From assembly GCA_964406505.1 (NCBI GenBank), contig CAYORX010000011.1:1-54232 (forward strand): a stretch of 54,232 bases of DNA. Direction: 5' to 3'. Under the pieces are notes generated by a model. It was not told the DNA's origin. It made no database searches and worked only from the letters and a program-made list of their open reading frames with translations. The stretch comes from DTU015 sp964406505 (GTDB lineage Bacteria > Bacillota > Sulfobacillia > Fermentithermobacillales > Fermentithermobacillaceae). The position numbers were made by a program, and so were the translations under genes. Below are positions 6,010-14,270 of the stretch, piece after piece (positions within the stretch are counted from its first letter, which is position 1; each line of letters begins with the position of its first letter).

Positions 6010-7167
6010 TTGAGCAAAGACTATTATAAAGTGCTTGGCGTTAGCAAAGATGCTAGCCAAGATGAAATAAAGCGCGCCTTTAGGAATCTTGCAAAACAAT
6101 ATCATCCTGATAGAAACCCTAATGATTCTGAGGCCGAAACTAAATTTAAAGAAATTAACGAAGCCTATGAAGTGCTTTCAGATACTACCAAACGATCTAA
6201 TTATGACTCTTACGGAAGCGCCGATGGTCCATTTGGGCGTGCCGGAGGAGGGGCAGGCCCGTTTGGTGGTCGCAGCCCAGGAGATTTCGGGTTTCCTTTT
6301 GGCGATATTTTTGGACCTTTTGAAGATATGTTTAGCGGCGGGGCAAGGCGTAGAACCAGCACAGGTCCTGTACGCGGAAGAGATCTTGAAGTGCAGGTGG
6401 AAATTTCTTTAGAAGAAGCGTTTACAGGTGTGGAAAGAGATGTAAGAATACGCAGGGTAGAATCTTGTTCTCGTTGCGATGGGAGTGGGGCTGAGCCCGG
6501 CACATCAGTTATTACGTGTCCGCATTGTAATGGCACAGGACAAGTGAGATCGACGGTTAACACTATGTTAGGAACTATGACAACCTTAAAAACTTGCCCA
6601 AGATGTCAAGGCACAGGTAAAACCGTTGAAAAACCATGTATAGAGTGTAAAGGTTCAGGTCAAAAGAGTAACATTCGTACTGTATCAGTGACTATACCTG
6701 CCGGGGCCGATTCCGGTCTTCATTTAAGGTTGTCAGGCCAAGGAGACGCCGGATTGCGAGGGGGTTCGTCTGGCGATCTGTATGTTGCGATATTTGTAAA
6801 ACCTCACGCCATATTTGAAAGGCAAGGCGATAATCTCATTATAGATAGAACTATCAGTTTTCCCTTGGCTGCATTAGGAGGTACCGCTACTATACCAACC
6901 CTTGAAGGTGACATTGAATTAACCGTACCTTCTGGAACTCAACCCGGAGCAGTGTTACGAGTTAGGGGCAAAGGAATGCCAAAACTTAGATACAAGAATA
7001 AAGGCGATTTAATGGTACGCGTAAACGTGCGGGTTCCTACAAAATTGTCATCTAAAGAAAGGGAACTTTTGGTAAAACTAGGTGAATTCCAAGGCGAAAC
7101 CGTTACTGAAACCCGATCCTTTTTTCAAAGGATAAAGGATGCTGCCGGAGGCAATCGAGACGATTAA
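6010..7167 (+). CDS. dnaJ: chaperone protein DnaJ
   Basis: Hsp40 co-chaperone that stimulates DnaK ATPase and holds unfolded proteins. All domains are present: J-domain with the HPD motif at residues 32-34, a Gly/Phe-rich linker (about 70-115), four zinc-binding CxxCxGxG repeats (CSRCDGSG, CPHCNGTG, CPRCQGTG, CIECKGSG), and the C-terminal substrate domains. An in-frame TTG lies at 5992, but TTG 6010 follows GGAGGA by six nt and gives the canonical MSKDYYKVLGV start, so 385 residues is preferred. No CIRCE precedes it, and dnaK and grpE are not adjacent. Confidence 0.96.
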   Translation: MSKDYYKVLGVSKDASQDEIKRAFRNLAKQYHPDRNPNDSEAETKFKEINEAYEVLSDTTKRSNYDSYGSADGPFGRAGGGAGPFGGRSPGDFGFPFGDIFGPFEDMFSGGARRRTSTGPVRGRDLEVQVEISLEEAFTGVERDVRIRRVESCSRCDGSGAEPGTSVITCPHCNGTGQVRSTVNTMLGTMTTLKTCPRCQGTGKTVEKPCIECKGSGQKSNIRTVSVTIPAGADSGLHLRLSGQGDAGLRGGSSGDLYVAIFVKPHAIFERQGDNLIIDRTISFPLAALGGTATIPTLEGDIELTVPSGTQPGAVLRVRGKGMPKLRYKNKGDLMVRVNVRVPTKLSSKERELLVKLGEFQGETVTETRSFFQRIKDAAGGNRDD

Positions 7168-7957
7168 CATGTCTAGGATTGATAAAAACACTCCACCGCA
7201 GTTTTTTATCTTAAAGCAAATGTTTAAGAAAAAGTATGTTTTTCTTAAGGGAGATGTACTAAGGCATGCCTTAAGCCAAAGATTAAGGCCGGGCGAAACA
7301 TTTCGTGCGGTAGTAGAATCACATCCTCATCGCAAACCTAATAATGCATCTGATTACGTTGAAGTAGTCGAAGTCACGGTGGAAACAGTTAGCAAAAAGC
7401 ATGTCGTAGGTCTCGTATCTAATACAGTTAGAATCAAATTGCCGTCTTATGCTCTACATTTATATCCATCTGTGCTAAAAGGCGGTAAATTCGACCTTGT
7501 GGTGGAAAAAGCAACAGAACTTGGGGTTGCTTCTATAAATCCGGTGATAACTGCACGAACCATACCGCGTTTAAACCAAAAGAAAATGGAATCTAAAAAA
7601 GCAAGATGGATGAAAATTGCGCGTTCGGCTTCTGAGCAATCAGGGCGTTTAAATATTCCGAAAATTTCGGAGATTGTCGAATTCAATCACCTGATGGATG
7701 TAGATTTGCCGGGCGTATCTTTATTGGCGCTTGAACGGGGAGAAATTGTTAAAACTGTAATTAAGGCAATAGGGCACGTTAAAGAAGTTTCCATATTCAT
7801 AGGTCCGGAAGGTGGTTTTGATGGTTTAGAGATAAAATCCGCGTTGGAAAAAGGACTACAACCAGTAACTCTTGGCCCTAACATCCTTAGGGCCGAAACG
7901 GCGTCAATAGCTGCATGTGCAATTATTATGGAGCATATATTTAAAATCCACAAATAA
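7139..7957 (+). CDS. rsmE: 16S rRNA (uracil1498-N3)-methyltransferase RsmE
   Basis: SPOUT-family methyltransferase modifying U1498 of 16S rRNA with S-adenosylmethionine. The knotted domain is recognised by KATELGV, RSASEQSGR, the glycine motif IGPEGGF and the knot LGPNILRAETA. An N-terminal PUA-like domain precedes it. ATG 7139 has AAAGGA six nt upstream and overlaps dnaJ by 29 nt; ATG 7169, just after the dnaJ stop, is the alternative start and fits the usual N-terminus nearly as well. The usual upstream neighbour prmA (L11 methyltransferase) is absent. Confidence 0.93.
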   Translation: MLPEAIETINMSRIDKNTPPQFFILKQMFKKKYVFLKGDVLRHALSQRLRPGETFRAVVESHPHRKPNNASDYVEVVEVTVETVSKKHVVGLVSNTVRIKLPSYALHLYPSVLKGGKFDLVVEKATELGVASINPVITARTIPRLNQKKMESKKARWMKIARSASEQSGRLNIPKISEIVEFNHLMDVDLPGVSLLALERGEIVKTVIKAIGHVKEVSIFIGPEGGFDGLEIKSALEKGLQPVTLGPNILRAETASIAACAIIMEHIFKIHK

Positions 7958-8028
7958 ATCTCAATCATGTTTTGACCACTTCGCACATATCATTTTTTAG
8001 AAAAGCAAATAAAGAAGGTAATTTCAGT

Positions 8029-8733
8029 ATGGTCGTTTTTAGAAAAGAATTTTTTATTAGCTTGTTTCTAGCTTTAGTTTTATTCGTAGGTTTTAGTTTT
8101 GACATTGTGAACATGTATCAGGCACAGGCATTGTTACCTGTAATGGCGCCAATATTACGCGGTAATGTCGACAAAGCTAGCGTTGGGCTTATGTTTAATG
8201 TCGATTGGGGCGAAGAATATATTCCTGAAATGCTAAAGATTTTTAAAGAAGCGAATATACATGTCACTTTTTTTCCTACCGGTACATGGGCTGAGCAAAA
8301 TAGCGAATTGCTACAAGAGATGGTATCTCACGGGCACGAAATCGGTAATCACGGTGGTTCCCACGTTCATGTTGAATATTTGTCTAAAGAGGAACTCCAT
8401 GCAGTCATAAAAGACGGCGAAAACATGATAGCTGAAGCAGCACAATCGCCCCCCTCAAAACTTTTTGCCCCTCCGTATGGCGAGTGGAATGATTCTACAG
8501 TGGAATATGCTTTAGAAATCGGCTACCAAACCATATTATGGACTGCGGATACAGTTGATTGGAGGAGGCCGGCACCAGAAACCATATGGAAACGTGCATT
8601 AGCATCTGCTAAACCCGGAGCCTTGATCTTAATGCATCCTACTGAACCGACTGTTGAAGCGCTGCCTGAGATAATTGTCGGGCTTCGGGAAAAGAATCTG
8701 GGGGCCGCTACTGTTTCCGAACTGCTTAACTAA
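8029..8733 (+). CDS. membrane-anchored polysaccharide deacetylase (NodB domain, PdaB-like)
   Basis: Predicted extracytoplasmic metal-dependent deacetylase of peptidoglycan or another N-acetylated polysaccharide. The start at ATG 8029, with AAGAAGG upstream, gives 234 residues: a membrane anchor (about 5-25), then a NodB domain. Motif 1 is FNVDWGEE (catalytic Asp), motif 2 is GHEIGNHGGSHVH (the two metal His), motif 3 is FAPPYGEWN and motif 4 lies near LILMHPT. The DWGEE form resembles sporulation-associated PdaB/YlxY-like proteins. It lies between rsmE and mtaB, where Bacillus has no such gene. The substrate and any role in sporulation are inferred. Confidence 0.88.
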   Translation: MVVFRKEFFISLFLALVLFVGFSFDIVNMYQAQALLPVMAPILRGNVDKASVGLMFNVDWGEEYIPEMLKIFKEANIHVTFFPTGTWAEQNSELLQEMVSHGHEIGNHGGSHVHVEYLSKEELHAVIKDGENMIAEAAQSPPSKLFAPPYGEWNDSTVEYALEIGYQTILWTADTVDWRRPAPETIWKRALASAKPGALILMHPTEPTVEALPEIIVGLREKNLGAATVSELLN

Positions 8734-8743
8734 ACCGACACCT

Positions 8744-8772
8744 TTTTCATCACTTACTTCAACCTATATAAT
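8744..8772 (+). promoter_or_regulatory. candidate promoter of mtaB
   Basis: TTTTCA (8744-8749) and TATAAT (8767-8772) at 17-nt spacing, about 60 nt upstream of the mtaB start. The -35 box is weak. Confidence 0.4.
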
Positions 8773-8832
8773 GTGAAAGCAAGATGATTATTCTTGTATT
8801 TGGGCATCATTGTAAAGTGTGGGGGTACGGTA

Positions 8833-10131
8833 TTGACTAAAAAATTGGTTGGATTTAAGACTTTCGGGTGCAAACTTAATCAGTACGATACCGATTATTT
8901 GAAACAAATTTTTCATGACGCCGGTTATGTGGTAACTGAGCGTGAACCTTTTGATTTATTAGTAGTTAATACATGTACAGTTACATCTAGAAGTGCAGCA
9001 AAATGTCGGCAAGCTATCAGGCGGGGAGTTAGATCGGGTGCTAAGGTACTGGTAACCGGGTGTTATTCTCAGGTGGCCAAAGAGGAAGTTGAGAACATCC
9101 CCGGGGTCATAGCCGTTACCGGTGTGCTAGATCGCCAATCTTTAGTAGATGTTGCTGAAACAGCTTTATCTTCCGGCGAGACAACCGTGAAGGTACGGGA
9201 TTACGATAAATTTCAAACTTTTCAGGAAACGCCTGTGAGAGAGCCTAGCCTTACTAGAGTGTTTCTCAAAATACAAGAAGGGTGCAATGATTTCTGCACA
9301 TACTGTATAGTACCATATGCTAGAGGACCTTCAAGGTCACGTCCTGTAGAAGATATTCTTAGCGAAGCGCGGGCGCTCGTAAAGAAAGGCTATAAAGAAA
9401 TCATATTAACCGGTACACATATAGGGTTATTCGGCCAAGATCTTGAGGAAGGAAAAGTGAATCTTCCGCACGTAGTTAAGATGTTGACCCAGATTGAAGG
9501 GCTTATTAGGCTTAGGATAAGTTCACTTGAGCCACACGATGTAACTCCGGAGCTGGTTCATTGTCTTAGATTTCCTCAAGTATGCAATCACCTCCACCTG
9601 CCTTTGCAAAGTGGCAGTGACAAGGTGCTTAAGAAAATGGGGCGTCGATATGACGTAAAGACATTTTTAAATATAGTAGCTGATGTACGAAAAGTTAGAC
9701 CAGATATCGGTTTAACTGCAGATATAATAGTGGGGTTTCCTGGAGAAACCGAAAAAGATTTTCAAGATACTCTTGAGGTGATCAAACAAGTTAAGTTTTC
9801 ACGACTTCATGTATTTAGATTTTCTGCAAGGCCCGGTACTCCTGCCTATAAGTTTCCCGGAAAAGTTTCCGGAAATGAAAAGAATTTGCGCAGCAGAGCA
9901 GTTATCGCTTTAGGTGAGGAACTTTCGCTTAACTATCATCGTAGACTATTAGGCGAAGATCTAGAAGTTTTGGTAGAAGATGATAGAACGCGTAACGGTC
10001 TTTTACAGGGAATCACGCGTAATTACGTTAAAGTAAGGTTTAGCGGACCCAGTCATCTTAAAGGCAAAATCATTTTAGTGAAAGCAGTTGAAACTTTGCC
10101 TGAAGGGCTTTTATGTGAATTCGTGGGGTAA
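8833..10131 (+). CDS. mtaB: tRNA (N6-threonylcarbamoyladenosine37-C2)-methylthiotransferase MtaB
   Basis: Radical-SAM methylthiotransferase that converts t6A37 to ms2t6A37 in tRNA. The N-terminal UPF0004 domain begins FKTFGCKLNQYDTDYL and carries the cluster cysteines (TFGCKLNQ, NTCTVTSRS, TGCYSQ). The radical-SAM motif is CNDFCTYCIVPYARG. A TRAM domain ends the protein. Two Fe-S clusters are therefore expected. TTG 8833 follows GGGGGT by six nt and gives MTKKLVGFKT, so 432 residues is preferred over the longer frame from 8794. This is yqeV in the Bacillus order. Confidence 0.95.
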   Translation: MTKKLVGFKTFGCKLNQYDTDYLKQIFHDAGYVVTEREPFDLLVVNTCTVTSRSAAKCRQAIRRGVRSGAKVLVTGCYSQVAKEEVENIPGVIAVTGVLDRQSLVDVAETALSSGETTVKVRDYDKFQTFQETPVREPSLTRVFLKIQEGCNDFCTYCIVPYARGPSRSRPVEDILSEARALVKKGYKEIILTGTHIGLFGQDLEEGKVNLPHVVKMLTQIEGLIRLRISSLEPHDVTPELVHCLRFPQVCNHLHLPLQSGSDKVLKKMGRRYDVKTFLNIVADVRKVRPDIGLTADIIVGFPGETEKDFQDTLEVIKQVKFSRLHVFRFSARPGTPAYKFPGKVSGNEKNLRSRAVIALGEELSLNYHRRLLGEDLEVLVEDDRTRNGLLQGITRNYVKVRFSGPSHLKGKIILVKAVETLPEGLLCEFVG

Positions 10132-10176
10132 AACCCAAGGGTAATCTGTACACAAGGTTAAGGTGGAGGTATTGTA

Positions 10177-11268
10177 ATGCTGGTAGCAGTTTTATGCGGG
10201 GGGAGATCTGGGGAGCATGAAATATCTGTTTTGTCATGCAGATCGGTTTTTCAATCGCTTTTAGATAGCGGGTTTGATGTAATACTTGTGGGTATAACTA
10301 GAGAAGGCCAATGGGTATTCGTAGAAAGACCTGAGAAGTTGCTTTTAAACGAAGATCCAGAAGTGACCGCAGATTTGGGACCTTCTTGTTATATTTTACC
10401 CGACCCGCAAAAGCCGGGAATATGGATAAACGGGCAACACAATGAAACAGGTAATGCGGAGAATGGTAGGCGAATTAACATTGATGTGGTGTTTCCCGTA
10501 CTTCATGGTACATTTGGAGAAGACGGAGCGATACAAGGACTTTTGGAGTTATCGGGTATACCTTACGTGGGTTCGGGTACTTTGGCATCGGCCCTTTGTA
10601 TGGATAAAGACACCGCAAAGATGGTTTTAACTAACAACGGTGTCCCCTGTGTACCATCAATTACCGTTAAACGATGGAGGTGGCGAGAACAAAGGGCTGC
10701 AGTGTTGGATGAGATTAGATCACAGATAAAGTATCCTGTATTCGTAAAGCCTTCCGCTTCCGGTTCAAGCTTAGGAGTTTCTAAAGTAAAGCGTAGTGAA
10801 GATCTTCCACGCGCTATTGACGATGGATTTTTGTATGATCTTAAGGTACTCATCGAACCGTCACAAGAAGGTGCGCTAGAAATTGAATTCAGTGTGCTTG
10901 GAAACGATAAGCTGATGGTATCTGTTCCGGGGCAAATCGTACCCGTAAGAGAATTTTATGATTATCATGCTAAATATTATGACGAAGCGACAAAACTGAT
11001 AATCCCTGCTCCGCTTGATGAAGAACTTACGCGAAAGGCACAAAAAATTGTGGCAGAATCTTTTAAATGCACTGGATGCAGTGGACTTGCAAGAGTTGAC
11101 TTGTTTGTTAAACCGGACACAGGTGAGATATACGTAAATGAATTGAACACTATGCCGGGTTTTACCGATGTTAGCATGTATCCGAAATTGTGGGAAGCGT
11201 CAGGGTTGCCGTATTCACAGTTGGTCAGTAAACTAGTTGAATTGGCGATAGGTCGACAAAAAGTGTAA
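10177..11268 (+). CDS. ddl: D-alanine--D-alanine ligase
   Basis: ATP-grasp enzyme joining two D-Ala for peptidoglycan precursors. The 363-residue length is normal. Recognisable stretches are LCGGRSGEHEISVLS at the N-terminus, PVLHGTFGEDGAIQGLLE, VFVKPSASGSSLGVSKV (ATP-grasp loop), and the metal-binding YVNELNTMPGFTDVSMYPKLW near the end. The ATG follows GGTGGAGG. The dipeptide-specific Tyr/Phe choice cannot be settled by eye. Its place between mtaB and rpsU is unusual, since cell-wall ligases normally lie elsewhere, and suggests an insertion into the conserved block. Confidence 0.95.
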   Translation: MLVAVLCGGRSGEHEISVLSCRSVFQSLLDSGFDVILVGITREGQWVFVERPEKLLLNEDPEVTADLGPSCYILPDPQKPGIWINGQHNETGNAENGRRINIDVVFPVLHGTFGEDGAIQGLLELSGIPYVGSGTLASALCMDKDTAKMVLTNNGVPCVPSITVKRWRWREQRAAVLDEIRSQIKYPVFVKPSASGSSLGVSKVKRSEDLPRAIDDGFLYDLKVLIEPSQEGALEIEFSVLGNDKLMVSVPGQIVPVREFYDYHAKYYDEATKLIIPAPLDEELTRKAQKIVAESFKCTGCSGLARVDLFVKPDTGEIYVNELNTMPGFTDVSMYPKLWEASGLPYSQLVSKLVELAIGRQKV

Positions 11269-11293
11269 TTTTTGATTGCTAAGGTTCTTCAAG

Positions 11294-11323
11294 TTGACCG
11301 TTTCCACCTATATATTGTACAAT
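11294..11323 (+). promoter_or_regulatory. rpsU promoter
   Basis: TTGACC (11294-11299) and TACAAT (11318-11323) with 18-nt spacing, starting 25 nt after the ddl stop and 74 nt before rpsU. Together with the downstream terminator it makes rpsU a single-gene unit. Confidence 0.6.
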
Positions 11324-11396
11324 TTTTAGTGCTATTAGAAGTATTCAAATGTGTTAACGTAAAACAGAAAGTACGCAGCGGAGGGAGGGATTAGGT

Positions 11397-11588
11397 TTGC
11401 CGGAAATTAAGGTTGGTAAAAATGAGTCATTCGATAGGGCTCTGCGCCGCTTTAGGCGGGAGTGCCAGCGTTCAGGCATCCTCCGTGATTTGCGTAAGCA
11501 CCAACATTACGAAAGCCCAAGTGTGAAGCGTAGGAAAAAGGCAGAAGCTGCCCGTGCACGCAATAATCGCCGTCGTCGTAGGTATTGA
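11397..11588 (+). CDS. rpsU: 30S ribosomal protein S21
   Basis: Small basic ribosomal protein of 63 residues that lies near the anti-SD end of 16S rRNA. The family pattern is clear: EIKVGKNESFDRALRRFRRE followed by RKHQHYESPSVKRRKK and an Arg-rich tail. The start is TTG, behind a very strong GGAGGGAGGGA. It is flanked by its own promoter and a terminator. The usual follower yqeY is missing. Confidence 0.96.
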   Translation: MPEIKVGKNESFDRALRRFRRECQRSGILRDLRKHQHYESPSVKRRKKAEAARARNNRRRRRY

Positions 11589-11611
11589 TAGCATATTTAG
11601 ATTTAAAAATG

Positions 11612-11634
11612 AAAAGCCCGGAAACGGGCTTTTT
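11612..11634 (+). terminator. rpsU intrinsic terminator
   Basis: AAAAGCCCG (11612-11620), GAAA loop, CGGGCTTTT (11625-11633), then T: a compact tetraloop hairpin with the T tract inside the stem arm. Confidence 0.9.
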
Positions 11635-11746
11635 GGATTGGTTGATAGGCCACAACTTCCGAGAAATCGTCCAAATCACTTCACTAAATGTAAAGGTATA
11701 GCGCAATTTTTCATACACTGTTTTTGAGTTGGAAAGGGTGTTCGAA

Positions 11747-12019
11747 ATGCGCAGACGATTTAAAATGGAAATTTCCGAAATCCTGGAGTTACCCATGGAC
11801 GTTACCCTTGATCTTCCTCGTGTAGTTGTTTTGGGGGATTTAGGTGTTCTTATATCAAACCACCGGGGGCTTATTCAATATTCCTCCGGTCGAATAGTAG
11901 TTGGTGTAGGGATGGGTCAAATTACTATATCAGGCGATAATTTAAGGATAGAAGAAGTAGAAAGGGAGCAAATGGCGGTTAGGGGCATCATTAAGTATAT
12001 AGAAATGAATACTTCTTGA
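11747..12019 (+). CDS. yqfC: sporulation protein YqfC
   Basis: Small protein (90 residues from ATG 11747, which has AAAGGGTG upstream) of the YqfC family, known in Bacillota as expressed in the mother cell during sporulation. It matches through MEISEILELPMDVTLDLPRV, VLGDLGVLISNHRGL and a repeated beta-strand pattern ending ITISGDNLRIEE. It is followed by yqfD as in Bacillus and clostridia. The biochemical role is unknown. Confidence 0.9.
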   Translation: MRRRFKMEISEILELPMDVTLDLPRVVVLGDLGVLISNHRGLIQYSSGRIVVGVGMGQITISGDNLRIEEVEREQMAVRGIIKYIEMNTS

Positions 12020-12080
12020 TTAAAGGTATTTCACCTTATCGGTATTATCGACGGAAAACCGAAGGCATGGTGAACTGAAC

Positions 12081-13250
12081 ATGACTCTTAGAAGTCTTAT
12101 AAGTTATGTGTTAGGTTCTGTCAGGGTAAAAGTAAAAGGTAAGAATCCCGAACGGCTGGTCAATCTTTGTGTTTGTTCAGGATTCCCGGTTTGGGATATT
12201 GCGATTATAGACGAGCAATTGTATTTTTCTACAACCCTCAAAAAGTATAGGCAAATAAGGCCCCTTGCGCGAAAAGCAAGATGCGTACCGCGTATTGTGA
12301 AACGTGTGGGGATGCCTTTTTTTATAGGTAGAGTAAAAAGAAGACCTGTTTTTGTGTTGGTAGCGGCGGTTTTAATTACAACGGTATTGTGGCTATCGGG
12401 TTCAGTTTGGGTGATTTCTGTTAAAGGAAACGTTAAGGTATCAAGGCAAGATATTTTACGCGTAGTTTCCGAAAATGGTTTAAAGATTGGGGCGCGGAAA
12501 AACTATATATGTGTGGATAACCTCCAAAGAGTTCTAACAATTGAATTTTCAAACGTTTCATGGGTGTACGTGAGGTTTGAAGGGACACGTGCGGTGATAG
12601 AGGTGGTTGAGAAAGTAAGGGCCGAAGTTCCAGGCCCTGGCGATATTGTCGCAGCAAAAGATGGAGTAGTAGATTCAGTGTTTGTTTTATCCGGGGTTCC
12701 GCTTGTCAAGAGCGGCCAGACGGTAAAAAAAGGCGAACTACTAATAGCAGGTGTATCATCTGGTAATATCAAAGGTGCTAGGGGCTCCGTTACGGCGAAG
12801 ACCTGGTACGAGGTTAGTAACGAGGAACCATTATCTCGATTAAGACCCTTAAGAACGGGTCGAAAGAAAGAGTTCAAAGTGCTAAAAGCACAGAATAAGG
12901 AATTTGTTTTGTTCCCTTGGGGAGCATTTTTCGAATGGTATGAAGTGGAGGAATATCCAATTACAGATTTCGGTGAAAACAGACTATTTTCTGATATTGA
13001 ACTCATTGCTAGGGTGTTCTATGAGGTAGAATGGAAGAGAGAAGAGATTTCTGAACAACAAGCGATCGCGCTTGCTAAAGCAAAAGGTGAACGTGCTATT
13101 GAAAGCTGGTTGCCTTCTTCAGCAAAGCTGATAGACTTTAGCTATGAAGCGTTTGGAGACGAAGAGTACGTAGTGGTAAGAATAGTAGCCGGTATCGTTG
13201 AAGAGATCGGCAAAACAGTATCTTGGCCCAATAATGAAAACGGAGGTTGA
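12081..13250 (+). CDS. yqfD: sporulation protein YqfD
   Basis: Membrane protein of 389 residues in the YqfD/stage IV sporulation family. It has a cytoplasmic N-terminal domain (about 1-90) with VKGKNPERLVNLC, one membrane helix (about 92-112: FVLVAAVLITTVLWLSGSV), and a long extracytoplasmic region with KGNVKVSRQDI and DGVVDSVFVLSGVPLVKSGQTVKKGELL, a biotinyl/hammerhead-like strand pair. In known species it is transcribed by SigE and needed for sporulation; the mechanism is not established. The gene follows yqfC by 61 nt and precedes phoH. Confidence 0.9.
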   Translation: MTLRSLISYVLGSVRVKVKGKNPERLVNLCVCSGFPVWDIAIIDEQLYFSTTLKKYRQIRPLARKARCVPRIVKRVGMPFFIGRVKRRPVFVLVAAVLITTVLWLSGSVWVISVKGNVKVSRQDILRVVSENGLKIGARKNYICVDNLQRVLTIEFSNVSWVYVRFEGTRAVIEVVEKVRAEVPGPGDIVAAKDGVVDSVFVLSGVPLVKSGQTVKKGELLIAGVSSGNIKGARGSVTAKTWYEVSNEEPLSRLRPLRTGRKKEFKVLKAQNKEFVLFPWGAFFEWYEVEEYPITDFGENRLFSDIELIARVFYEVEWKREEISEQQAIALAKAKGERAIESWLPSSAKLIDFSYEAFGDEEYVVVRIVAGIVEEIGKTVSWPNNENGG

Positions 13251-13259
13251 TAGTTAAAG

Positions 13260-14270
13260 TTGTCATCTATAACTCAGTTGGTTTTTGAACTTTCCAGCAA
13301 CTCTCAAGCATTCAACTTATTTGGTTCCTACGACGAAAATCTTGCTCTTCTAGAAGATGCGCTTGACGTAAAACTTGTCGCACGCGGAAACAACATTATG
13401 GTGTCGGGTTCCAGCGAAAAAGTGGGACAGGCCCAAAAGATATTAGAACACTTGTCTAGTAGGGCCAAAACAGGCCACAAAGTATCGGCCCAAGACGTGC
13501 GGTATGCGGTTAGGCTAGTACGGGAAGGAAATGCGCTAAAAGGCTACAATGATGTAGTCATCGTTACATCGCGTGGTAAAACCATCGGGCCTAGAACTCC
13601 AGGGCAGAAGCGGTACGTCAATGCCATAAGGCGTAATTCTTTAGCATTTGGTATCGGACCTGCAGGTACTGGTAAAACGTATCTCGCCGTCGCAATGGCA
13701 TTAGCCGCATTTAAAAAGCGGGAAGTTGATAGGATTATTCTTACCAGGCCCGCTGTGGAAGCAGGCGAAAAGTTAGGGTTTTTGCCCGGGGACATACAGG
13801 AAAAAGTTAATCCCTATTTAAGGCCGGTTTACGATGCGTGCTTTGACATTTTGGGATTAGATACTTTCGAAAGGCACATGCAGCGGGGTTTGATCGAAGT
13901 AGCTCCCCTCGCCTATATGAGGGGGCGAACTCTTGAGTCGGCGTTTGTTATACTTGATGAGGCTCAGAATACCACGCCTGAACAGATGAAAATGTTTTTA
14001 ACTAGGCTTGGGCTTAATTCTAAAGCGGTAGTTAATGGCGATATAACCCAAATCGATTTGCCTAGAGGGGTTTATTCTGGACTAGATCAGGTAAGAGTAG
14101 TATTAAAAAATGTACCGGGAATAGCGATGGTGTATCTTACCGATAAAGATGTAGTTCGTCATGAATTGGTGTCAAGAATAATTAGAGCTTACGAAAGCTT
14201 CAACGAAGGGGCTTGGAAAGAGGAGAAATCCAGTGTTTTCAAAACGGGTGAAGAAAACTGGACAACTTAA
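13260..14270 (+). CDS. phoH: PhoH-family ATPase (YbeZ-like)
   Basis: PhoH-like NTPase of 336 residues, often functionally linked with YbeY in ribosome and RNA quality control. An N-terminal KH-like stretch precedes the ATPase core: Walker A FGIGPAGTGKTYLAV, the RPAVEAGEKLGFLPGD stretch, Walker B FVILDEAQNTTPEQMKMFLTR, and NGDITQIDLPRG. The start is TTG 13260; GGAGG lies 12 nt upstream. It overlaps pgpH by 38 nt, implying translational coupling. ybeY follows pgpH, keeping the conserved triad. Confidence 0.95.
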   Translation: MSSITQLVFELSSNSQAFNLFGSYDENLALLEDALDVKLVARGNNIMVSGSSEKVGQAQKILEHLSSRAKTGHKVSAQDVRYAVRLVREGNALKGYNDVVIVTSRGKTIGPRTPGQKRYVNAIRRNSLAFGIGPAGTGKTYLAVAMALAAFKKREVDRIILTRPAVEAGEKLGFLPGDIQEKVNPYLRPVYDACFDILGLDTFERHMQRGLIEVAPLAYMRGRTLESAFVILDEAQNTTPEQMKMFLTRLGLNSKAVVNGDITQIDLPRGVYSGLDQVRVVLKNVPGIAMVYLTDKDVVRHELVSRIIRAYESFNEGAWKEEKSSVFKTGEENWTT

